A stretch of 64,000 bases of DNA, taken from JAFEDN01 sp963795715 (GTDB lineage: Bacteria > Pseudomonadota > Gammaproteobacteria > Coxiellales > Coxiellaceae). Made by a program: the position numbers and the translations under genes. The notes under the pieces are model-generated. The model ran no database searches and was not told the DNA's origin. It saw nothing but the letters and a program-made list of their open reading frames with translations. Shown here in pieces: positions 46,872 through 57,100 of this stretch; position 1 is the first letter of the stretch, and each line of letters opens with the position of its first letter. Location: NCBI GenBank assembly GCA_963795715.1, contig CAWCIY010000002.1, positions 1,488,001-1,552,000 of the forward strand, in the 5' to 3' direction.

Positions 46872-47016
46872 ACTACCTCAAATCATCAATACTGTTTTGA
46901 GGTAACGACCGAGTTGCCTAATCCGTAAATTTAATATACAATATTCCCAAGTCTGGGGTAATGTCCGTACTGGTCGTTACCGGATTCGTTAGCCAGTGGC
47001 TCAAACACTGGCTAAC
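46872..47016. repeat. Hairpin-rich intergenic region
   Basis: Nested inverted repeats: ACCTCAAA/TTTGAGGT (about 46875-46903), GGTAACGACC (46901-46910) with GGTCGTTACC (46972-46981), and an 11-bp perfect stem GTTAGCCAGTG/CACTGGCTAAC (46988-46998 and 47006-47016) with loop GCTCAAA. Together they could fold as a structured RNA or mark a small non-autonomous element. No known RNA family is recognised. Confidence 0.55.
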
Positions 47017-47103
47017 ACATTTTGACCTCTTGTCTTCACCTCCAATAGTCAATATTTAAACATTTTTTATGAATAAAATATGCTGGATAAACACCCTTTC
47101 GCA

Positions 47104-47121
47104 TGTGGGATTTTTCCCACA
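47104..47121. terminator. Hairpin, possible terminator
   Basis: TGTGGGA-TTTT-TCCCACA, a perfect 7-bp stem. It is followed by AAAATTT rather than a long T tract, so termination is possible but not sure. The rest of 47122-47364 holds nothing I can support. Confidence 0.4.
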
Positions 47122-47364
47122 CAAAATTTCCTGTATAATCAAATAATTATATCTACATAATAGGTCGTTGATTAAGCTCTATAAGAGGTTTTTGAGTTTT
47201 AGGATAATGAGAGTCCTGCCAGCATCTTTAACCCCTACAGCCTAGTGTTTTAACACCTTGAATGTTTAACTAACCTAGAAAAGGACTTGAAAGATGCCGG
47301 ATAAGCTATGCAAATTAGCCTCTCAAGTGAGCGTGAGCCATAGTTCCTGCTTATAAATAATTAA

Positions 47365-49242
47365 TTAACTAGAAGGAACATACTCACGTGAACTTGACAC
47401 CAAAAGTGGGTCTTTGGTTGAACGAGGCTTACGTCGGCAACAAAGAAAGCAGTTAAGAACTGCGCTGAGACATTGAACAACTCCCGAAGAATTTCCACCC
47501 ACTTGAGAACGCTCCGGCTCTTCCTGATTTACAACGAGTAAAGGTTTAGGTTGACGATTTTGTGTGGGAGTTTCTTCTTTTTGTTCTTCTTGCTTTAATT
47601 CCCTCAGATTTGTTCTTTTGGCATTGATCTTCTCTTCAAAATTTTGTAACCAAATCTTATCCTTCCCAGGCCCTAATAGAATCTGTAATTCCGTATCTGT
47701 TAACTTTTTAAGATTTTGGAGGAGTTTTTCAGGTTTTGCGCGGCGAATATCCTTGGGCAATTTCTCTTGTATCACTAGTAAGTGTGCAAATAACTGTGCA
47801 TGGGTTTGTGAGGCACCAAATACGGCGGATACTTCCGTTTGATATCGGTAATACAAATCCATTAATGCAATAAAAGTCAGGATACTGATTCCGATGTCGG
47901 CATATACGGCAAGAACATCCATTGAGGTATCTGGAAGAGAATCACGATACTGTGCCTCATTCACTGATTTAGCATTCACGGAAGAAAATGCCGTGATATA
48001 ACCCGTAGCCATTGTTGCCGATGACCACATAACGGGATTCAATCGAGATTCCGGCGGTAAAAATCTAAAATCTTTATTTTTACCTATTATTTTTTTGCTT
48101 GCATTGATGACATAATCGACTAAGCGAGGTATCTGCATTTCGCCGAAAAAGGCCAGAATCACTATCAATGTATAGCTTGGCACTGCTCCAAACAATCCCG
48201 TTAGAGCATAAGCCAGTCCTATATTAGTTCCACTTTGCTTTAAACTCTGAAACAACGCAGGGAACACATTTGTCCACCAAGTAAAGCCAGCGCCTAATTG
48301 CAATTGCGCGCCAAGCAAACGAACAGAATAATTCTGACATTTTGCAGTTGTTGAAGGTATTGTTGAGGACGAAACAGGTGGAGGATATTGTTCCAATAAA
48401 TAAAGCAGTCGATCCGTACCTTTGCGGCTGAATAGTTCTTTCACTACAGTATCATCGTAACGACATTGCCACTGGATATCTGCCGTGGTATCCCGAACGA
48501 GTTGGTTGAAACTATAGGATAATCGATCAGCAATGAGGGTTCTTAACTCATTTTCATCCGCTTTCAGTTCACCGTCTAAACGGGCTATCGTTTGCTCTCG
48601 TTCAGAAAGCGTGCGGGGAATCGAGGGAAATGGACGATAGTAAGAAAATTGTGGACTTTGTAAAACTGCGATGGGTAATAAATGTAACCCGACATTGACT
48701 ATGTATACATAACCACCCCATAGTCCTATAACTCCCTTTCGCAATTTGTCAGATACGATCTTTTTTATAGGCGGTAAAGGATTATTCAAGGCGATAATTA
48801 GGAATGGTACCCCGGATATGCTGGAGCCAATAAAAGTACGGCGTTTAATTTTTTTCCGTTGGCTAGCTGGGGGAACTTCCAAAACCTTTTCTAATCGTTC
48901 AGGAACAAAACCAGCTAAGTCTTCCAGCAATCCCTTAGCTAAATCCACTGACTGCAAAAGAAATAAAGCCGCTGAGACGGTCACTCCGATTACATTGGAA
49001 TCGGCTTCCCATACTGGAAAATCGTAATAGGCATTATAAGCATCCGTCACATCCCAATAAGCTAAACCACCACCAGTAGCGCTAAGCATGATTAAGTATT
49101 TTTTTATACAATCGGATTTTGTAGGCAGAGATTGACGAGAAAAATGAAAGTCCGAAAGAATCGGCAGGACATCATTATTTTGAGATTCATAAATTCCTTC
49201 ACTGGGTTGTTTATCCAGTAATAAAAAATCAGTTTCATTCAT
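47365..49242 (-). CDS. Multi-pass membrane protein, unknown function (625 aa)
   Basis: About eight hydrophobic segments are visible: near residues 48-66, 85-105, 135-155, 170-195, 310-330, 340-365, 405-425 and 445-465. A hydrophilic loop lies between the fourth and fifth (about 205-300). A charged C-terminal region of about 160 residues includes KQEEQKEETPTQ and ends in a Cys-rich stretch (CLSAVLNCFLCCRRKPR) and Ser/Pro. ATG 49242 has GGAG upstream. No family is recognised. The CC motif near the C-terminus could be lipidated in a host cell, which is speculation. Confidence 0.75.
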   Translation of the reverse strand: MNETDFLLLDKQPSEGIYESQNNDVLPILSDFHFSRQSLPTKSDCIKKYLIMLSATGGGLAYWDVTDAYNAYYDFPVWEADSNVIGVTVSAALFLLQSVDLAKGLLEDLAGFVPERLEKVLEVPPASQRKKIKRRTFIGSSISGVPFLIIALNNPLPPIKKIVSDKLRKGVIGLWGGYVYIVNVGLHLLPIAVLQSPQFSYYRPFPSIPRTLSEREQTIARLDGELKADENELRTLIADRLSYSFNQLVRDTTADIQWQCRYDDTVVKELFSRKGTDRLLYLLEQYPPPVSSSTIPSTTAKCQNYSVRLLGAQLQLGAGFTWWTNVFPALFQSLKQSGTNIGLAYALTGLFGAVPSYTLIVILAFFGEMQIPRLVDYVINASKKIIGKNKDFRFLPPESRLNPVMWSSATMATGYITAFSSVNAKSVNEAQYRDSLPDTSMDVLAVYADIGISILTFIALMDLYYRYQTEVSAVFGASQTHAQLFAHLLVIQEKLPKDIRRAKPEKLLQNLKKLTDTELQILLGPGKDKIWLQNFEEKINAKRTNLRELKQEEQKEETPTQNRQPKPLLVVNQEEPERSQVGGNSSGVVQCLSAVLNCFLCCRRKPRSTKDPLLVSSSREYVPSS

Positions 49243-49442
49243 ATTGTATTCTCCACCACTAATCTGCTCTCGCTAATAACCATTTAATAACCTTGGGACA
49301 TTAAGTTATTCTAGCAAAGTTATCCTAGCACAGCTTTCCATAGCCCTCAACCGTGATTTCGGCTATATCTAGCTGAAGGTAATGGTTATGTGGTTTAATT
49401 TTTTATCTATAGTGGATTTTAAGCAAATTCAATTGCCAGAAT

Positions 49443-51059
49443 TTATAAAATAAGCTCTTCGTAATTTTTAAGAGTTTTAAACGAAATTTTTTTTTGTTGA
49501 CAGATTTGTTTTAATCTATTGACTTCAATCATTGGAATAGAATCATCTGCGTATTGAACGTTCATAATGTAATTCAACCAAGATTCTTGTCCCATAGCAT
49601 ACAAGTATATTTTTTTACAATTAAAGATGCTAACCATGCGAAGCGCAGCATCACAATCAGAAGCATTTAGCTTTCTACTTAACGCCATTGATCGGGGTAA
49701 AGGTTCTGGTAAAAAGGCACCATATAACCAGGTAGGTGCGGCACCATCACATTCCATGCTTAAAAACAAGGCATCTACATCCCCAATGCATTGATGAACA
49801 TGATGATAAAGAGTTTCATCTAAAGCCACTGAGTCTGCAATACATAAGATTTTTTGACCATTCAGATGGATAGCATAAGTGGTTTTGGTTCTAATATTAA
49901 AATCACCATGTTCACCTAAAAAAGGCACCGCCGTAATTTGGCCGTTGGGGATGGCAATAGTATCTAAATCGTCTACCTCTATTATTTTAGTAAAACCCAA
50001 GTGGTTAAACAGCAGTTTCAATGAGGGATCTTGTAAAGAACCGGAACCGCATCTGGGCACTATGACTGTATCGACGCGCCCTCGCAATTGTAATAAATGT
50101 TCTATTAAAACGTGGTCTTGATGATTATGGGTAATCAGCAAATAATCAATTCTTTCCGGTAAATCAGCATAAGTAAAACGCGGTGAGCAATTTTCAAAAG
50201 GATAACCAATGACGGGATCGGTAATTATATTAACTTGATCGGTTTGCATTAACAAGCAGGCATGACCTATATATTGAATTTTAATCCCTGGATTTAGTTT
50301 TATAGCGGTCTGGTTTTTAGGTAAATTAGATTGCGGAATATTTTCAGTAAAGAATTCAAAAAATTTTTCAAAACTGTTATTGGAATGATAAGGAATTTGG
50401 TCATAAAGAGCAGCAATTTTGCTTTGAGTCACCGATTTAAACCTTAATTTAAATAATTCATCATAAAATAAATCCTGGAAAGGCAATTGAACCAGGATAG
50501 AGGCTTCCTTAAGCGGCCTTGGAGTGCTTAAAGAGAAAGGACGAAAGTCTTCTTTACAAACACTTAAACAAATGCTTTGAAAGTCAGATCTGTAATAAGG
50601 ACTATGGTATAATAACTTTTCTAATAATCTAAAACCTGGTTGATCCATCAGATCGTAATACAACTCTAAATAGCCTTTTAATTGCGTAGGAAGGCGTAAA
50701 TAAAAAGAATCTAAAGATTTCCCCAAAGCTTCTTTCTTCAAATCTATCATCAATTGTTTAATACCTTGAGCAAAAGCAATATGCTGAGAACATTGGGTTT
50801 GAGTGAATTTTAATAATTCTTTTACCCATTCTTGGTAATAAGATTCTAAAGCAACAAAAGGCCCGCCTACCATTTCGGTATATTTCAGCATCTGCTCATG
50901 AGATTTAGGGTTATCCACATAAGACTGCATGATAGGAAGATGCGAATAAGTAGTTAACATTGTTGATGTTGCTGGTGAAATCAGGAACGGATGTGCATAC
51001 CATTGATTGACCAATGGCTCAGGAATGATATCGCTTTTGAGATAATAAGTATTTTTCAT
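49443..51059 (-). CDS. CmlA-like diiron beta-hydroxylase acting on carrier-bound amino acids
   Basis: A 538-residue protein. CmlA hydroxylates the beta carbon of an amino acid held on an NRPS carrier domain in chloramphenicol synthesis, using a diiron site in a metallo-beta-lactamase fold. Here residues 1-250 are the alpha/beta N-terminal domain. The metallo-beta-lactamase domain carries H311, H313, D315, H316 (HNHQDH), E383 (GEHGD) and D409 (IADS). By my recollection these lie exactly six residues after the CmlA ligands H305, H307, D309, H310, E377 and D403, so the full spacing is kept. It lies 75 bases downstream of the NRPS gene on the same strand, and the NRPS adenylation code predicts an aromatic amino acid, the type of substrate CmlA uses. 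Confidence 0.82.
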   Translation of the reverse strand: MKNTYYLKSDIIPEPLVNQWYAHPFLISPATSTMLTTYSHLPIMQSYVDNPKSHEQMLKYTEMVGGPFVALESYYQEWVKELLKFTQTQCSQHIAFAQGIKQLMIDLKKEALGKSLDSFYLRLPTQLKGYLELYYDLMDQPGFRLLEKLLYHSPYYRSDFQSICLSVCKEDFRPFSLSTPRPLKEASILVQLPFQDLFYDELFKLRFKSVTQSKIAALYDQIPYHSNNSFEKFFEFFTENIPQSNLPKNQTAIKLNPGIKIQYIGHACLLMQTDQVNIITDPVIGYPFENCSPRFTYADLPERIDYLLITHNHQDHVLIEHLLQLRGRVDTVIVPRCGSGSLQDPSLKLLFNHLGFTKIIEVDDLDTIAIPNGQITAVPFLGEHGDFNIRTKTTYAIHLNGQKILCIADSVALDETLYHHVHQCIGDVDALFLSMECDGAAPTWLYGAFLPEPLPRSMALSRKLNASDCDAALRMVSIFNCKKIYLYAMGQESWLNYIMNVQYADDSIPMIEVNRLKQICQQKKISFKTLKNYEELIL

Positions 51060-51134
51060 ATATTTTTTCTCCTACAATAAATTCTATGATCTATATATTA
51101 AAAATATTTCAAATTTAGCCTCTAAATTAAAAAA

Positions 51135-54100
51135 TCAATTTGTCAGACTTAATGAAACATCAGGCATTACTTTCTTTTTCATTTGCATGACCGCAACAAT
51201 TTCACGTATTGAAGAAGCTTTAAATAAATCTCTGATAGAAAAATCGGTAGAAAAAGAAGCTTCTATATCTTTAATTAACTTAATTGCTAATAACGAATGG
51301 CCGCCAATATCAAAAAAACTATCCTCATCACCTATTTGTTCTAACGGTAAATTCAACGTTTCGGAGAATATTTTTCTTAATCGTGACTCAGGATTTATTT
51401 CGTCAACCACCGGATAAGGCAAGTGTATAGGCGTAAAAAATAAATTGGCATTTGGTAATGCAGCTTTATCTATTTTACCATTAATTGTCATCGGCATTTT
51501 CTCCAAGGGAATGAATACTACCGGAATCATGTGACTAGGCAAACGCTGCCGTAAAAAATCTTGCATTTGCTTGGTTAAGAGTTTGGATGCTGTAATATTC
51601 ATCGGAAAATTTGCGTAATGATGATATTCATCATCATCAATTATTTTGGCAGGTTTAATAGTGTTCACTGCTTGATTCAGAAAATCAATAGAATTTTTGA
51701 TATGATTTTTATGAATATAAACGATGTCCATTCCATTCTCTTGATTTTGTGAAAAAGTAACTAACGTGTGATAAGAAAATTTCTCACCCAATTTCCAAAA
51801 AAACTCTGGATCAAATGCTTCTAGAGAATGTGTTTGCAAATATGATTCGATAATTGGCAAGGCCGGTTGACCAGAATCTAAAAGAAGGATATTTTTTAAC
51901 AAAATAGCTCTATCGATTCTTTGATTAGGAACATGGTGTATCACGACGTTATAATCCGATTTTTTCAGTTGTTCTTCTATTTTTTGAAGATTAGGTTTAT
52001 CTTTCTGCCAATCGTAGTGCTTATTTTTCTGTTCCAAAGTGTGGGAAACTACCGGCTTACCAACGTGCAATACTACATCATAGCGAAAACAATTCATTTC
52101 ATTGAAATAAATACCGCGGCGCAATTCAATGGTCACCTGTGTTATCTTAGGATTGTGTTTCGCGTACCAGTAGAAAAAATCAGGTGCAATTACTAATTCA
52201 GGATCACGAATGATTTGCGATTGTATTTGTTGCCGCCACTGATCAAGTGTTAAATTGTGTGCGTACTGACTTTTTTTCAATTTATAGAATTGAACATCGC
52301 TGTGAAATGCCGTTTGATAGTTTAAATTACGCACATCTCCAATAAAAATTTGACCCGAAGACTCCAACATTATGACACACTGATCCAGTACTTCGATTAA
52401 ATAATCAATATGAGGAAAATACTGGATAACTGAATTCAATACGATGGTATCATAGCTATTTTTTTCTTCTTTCGAGAATTCATGTGCTGGTCTTTGTTTC
52501 AACCTAACATGTTGCAGGGAAGGATGAGAACAGCAATAAGCTTTTAAAACATTTAAGGCATTTTGTGAAAAATCAGTAGCTGTATATTCACGACAAAATG
52601 GTGCAATCCTCTGCACCAATAACCCACTGCCGCAACCTATTTCCAGCAATTTGTTGGGGGAAAGAGCGGTAATTCGATCAACTGCATTCTTAATCCATTC
52701 CTGCATCTCGACACAGGAAATAGGTTGGTGAGTATAACTGCTTTCCCAACCTTCCGTAGATGGTTCTTCTTCCCCGGCATAGAGATCATTGTAAAGTGTC
52801 TGCCAGTGATTCATGTGTTGGCGATTCAAAAGAATTTCTTCTTTTGCTCTACGTAAGACTACGTAAGCAATCAGTCTTTGTTCACCCAAGAGATAGTCCT
52901 GAAGCGCTATAGTGGCTTGACTTATTAACGGATGTTCCTGTAAAACATGGGTAATAGCATTCAATTCAGTACGTATTCCACGTATCTTGACTAAATCATC
53001 ATCTCTACCCATATACTCCAACTGTCCATTGGGTAGCCATCGTACACGATCTCCCGTTTTATACATTTTAGCGCCAGGAACCAAACTAAACGGATTTGAT
53101 ATGAAAGCCTGCTTATTTAACTCATTGCGCTGATGATATCCTTGGGTTAACCCATCGCCAGCTATATATAATTCACCAGGAACTCCAACAGGCATAGACT
53201 GAAGGTCTTGGTTTAACACATAGACTTGAGTATTAGCAATTGGTTGACCTATCGTTACCAAATCAGTTTCAGTAGTTAAAGTAGCCATCGTCGCACAGAT
53301 AGTTGTTTCCGTCGGACCATAAGCATTGACAAATTGACGATTTTTTGCCCAATCTTTCACCAAAGCTAAAGGGCAAGACTCACCCGCAACTACTAATGTT
53401 TTAAGTTCTGGCAAATCTACTTTGGGCAAAGCACTGAGATAAGAAGGAGTTACGGTCATCAAAGTAATATGCTGTTCCCGCAACAGTTCGACAAATCGAT
53501 AGGTATTAAGAATGTCTTCTTGGTTTACCAAACATAACGTCGCTCCCGATACTAAAGCGCCTAAGATATCCCATAGAGCAGCGTCAAAACTAATAGAAGC
53601 AACCTGCATGACATGGCTGTGGGGAGTAATATTCAAATATTGAATTTGAGCGCAAATAGTATTTACTAAACCTTGATGCCTAATTAAAACTCCTTTGGGC
53701 TGACCTGTAGAGCCGGAAGTATAAATCATTGCCGCTATGTGATGAGGAGTCACTCGAGAAATTAAATTGACATCCATTCGATTATTTTTCTCGGTACAAT
53801 CAAGTGATTCTAGCCGATCTATCATTAAAATTTTTAAAAATGAATATTGATTAAAGCAATCCTTGGTCTGCTCAAATAATGATTGATGTGTCAAAACAAC
53901 TCCAACCTGGCTATCTTCTATAAGATATTGAACATGCCCTTTGGGTAAATCAGGAGAGATCGGCAGATATACAGCTCCCAATTTAAAAATTGCTAAAATG
54001 GCTACTACCAAGTCAATATTTCGGTTTAATAACACAGCCACCAGCATTTGGGCTCGAACGTTTTTAGTTTGTAAATAACAGGCTAGTTGATTCGCTTTTT

Positions 54101-57100
54101 GATTTAAAAGACGATAAGTTATCTGTTGATCATAAAATATGATGGCAATATGATCCGGTTGAGTTCGAGTTTTTTCCTCAAATAAACGAGTCACTGTAGC
54201 CTGACAAGGATAATGAGTCATAGTTTGATTCCATTCAAATAACATTTTTTGATGTTCATCCCGATCTAAAATCGAAATAGTTGAACACGGATGTTTCGGA
54301 TCATTCACTATTGCCAATAATATATTATGAAAATGACGAATGATACCAGCAATAGTCTTTTCCGAATATAGACAAGAATTATATTCAATTAGCCCTTCCA
54401 AACCCTGCGCTGTTACCTGAATATCCATAGTTATGTCTAATTTTGCATGATCGTAATCAGCTAATAGAAGTAACTGATCATTATCGGAAAAAACCTTAGT
54501 CATTTTAATATCAGGTATTTTTATTATTTCATAATCACTCTCTTGAAAAACAAGCATAATTTGAGTCAAGGGATTCTGAGTGATTTGTCTATTAGGGTTA
54601 AGCTGTTTAACCAATTCTTCAAAAGGCAAATCTTGGTGAGTGTATGCATCCAAAACAGTATGATGGTTACGCTCTAATAAAGTTAAAAAATCAGGGTTGC
54701 CGGATAAATTCAATCTCAAAATTAAGATATTAATAAAATGACCAATCATATTTTCAACGCCTGGATATTGCCGGCCAGCGATAGGAGTACCAATAACAAT
54801 ATCCGTTTTTTCCGTATATTTACTCAGTAAAATAGCATAAGCAGATAAAATAGTTGTGAATAATGTGACTTTAGCTTGGCGGGAAAGCATTCTCAGTTTG
54901 TTGAGTAAGGATTGATCAAAACGAAAAGGGATGCGTTTACCTGTCGTCCCGGTATTCTCAGAGCGTATAAAGTCAGTTGGAAAATCTAATTCGGATAGAT
55001 TAGCTAGTTGTTCAGTCCAGTAAGCCAATTGTCGTTGTCGAAGTGCACCTTCGAGACGGTTTCTTTGCCATACTGAAAAATCGGCATATTGAATTTGAGG
55101 GCGAACCCAACTCAATGCGGTTTCATTGCGATGATAGATACTATATAGTTTAGAGAATTCTGTCATCAAAATATTAAAAGAACGACCATCCATAATAATG
55201 TGATGTGAACAAAAAAGTAAAAAGTATCGATCTTGACGATGACGCAATAGAATCACTCTCAATAGAGGAGTTATTTTTAAATCAAAAGGCTGTTGAGCCA
55301 TTTCATAAACTTTTTGACGTATTTCATCATCAAATTTTTCACTGACATCTTCAATTTCAACTTTAAATCCACAATTTAATTTGGAATGAATCTGTTGATA
55401 AGGAATACCTGATTTAACTAAAAAAATAGTTCGTAAACTTTCGTGACGCTCAACCAGAGAATCAAATGATTTCACAATAGCAGTTTCATCTACTGCTCCA
55501 CTAAATTCAAATGCAATGAAAGTATTATATAGTGCGCTGAAAGGATGCAATTGATCTAAAAACCAAATTCGTTGTTGTGCAAATGAAAGAGGGATAATTT
55601 GACCATCATATCGAGGTAAAGCAGAAATCGGGTCTAGACGAAAATTTAAATCCGCTTTATTTTCGCAAATTATCTTTGCTAATTTCCGAATTGTGGGTGC
55701 TTCAAATAAAACATCAATAGTCAGATAAATAGAATAAAAGTGACATATTTCTGCAATTAACAAAGTACCCATTAAAGAACTGCCGCCCAAAGAGAAAAAA
55801 TCATCATCTATTCCGATCTTTTTAATATGAAGTATTTTCTCAAATACTTTCTGAAGATATTCTTCGTCAGAATTTTGTGGTGAAAAATATGGTACTTTTG
55901 ATTGTGGCTGCCCTTGTCTTTCTTTTTGATAAGACCGGACTATATCGATTAAATTCTTTAAATCATCTAAAAAAGTCGCGTAATAAATTAATGTTTTCTC
56001 TTTTTGTCCATTAGTTGAAACAGGATGTTCGGAGGCAGCATCATGTTGATTAGCAGCAGATGTAGGTGCATAAGTTAATTGCTCAGCATCTTCAAATTTA
56101 ATTATCACTATGCTACTGATTTCATCAATCTTTTCAATTTTTGCACTTGGCAATTGGCAAAGGTCGGAAAAAAAATATTGAGCCGGCAGATTTCGTTTTG
56201 ATTTAGAAAAATAGAATTGTAGAGTCGAAATATTAAAAATTTCTTTGGCCATTTTACCTAAAAAAGCGACGATACGATGCTCGACCCCCTTTCCTAAGAC
56301 TCGACAGCTAAGTAACAATGTCTTGATACTTATCACACCGTCAATGACCTGAATTAAAACTATACCTGATTCTCCATATTCTCCATAACGATCATGAACA
56401 GTGATTATATAACCTGTAACGGACCTATTTTTGAGTAATTCCCATAAATCTTTTTCAGTTGTTTGAGTAAAATTAAATTGATTACATCTTTTTATAAGCT
56501 GAGAAATTCGTGTGTTATGCCGTTTTTCAATGACCTCAAACTGAATATTTAATTTTAATTTTTCAATAAAATCTCGCAATGAATTTGATTGTTCTTTTAG
56601 TTTTGAACGATTCATTTCTTGCTGGTAAAACGCAGTTCTTTGATAGTCTTCTGCCGTTACTTTGGGATGATCAAATGCCCAAAAATTTTGCAAGACATTT
56701 TGCATTTTTTTTGAATTTTTTGGTAATTGTAAAGTTAATATCTGGGGAAATCGTGAAGAAACTTCAGCACATTCCATAGCATTATCATCAATAAAAATAA
56801 AACTATCTAAATTCAAATTGAGTTGACAAGATAGTTCATAAATGTTTGATGATTTTTCTTTCCAATTTATTTTTAGCCCAACAAAATTTTCCAACTTCAA
56901 AATCATATCTGGATGTGATTGGAAAATTCTCTTAACGTCTTCTTCATTATTTTTACTGCATAGGCATAACAACATTCCTGCTTGTATTTGTTCTAATAAT
57001 AATTTTTGAAATTCAAGTTGATAGGGATAAATACGAATATCTTCCAAACGATCTTCACCACATATACCACTCCATAGTGTATTATCACAATCCAAAACAA

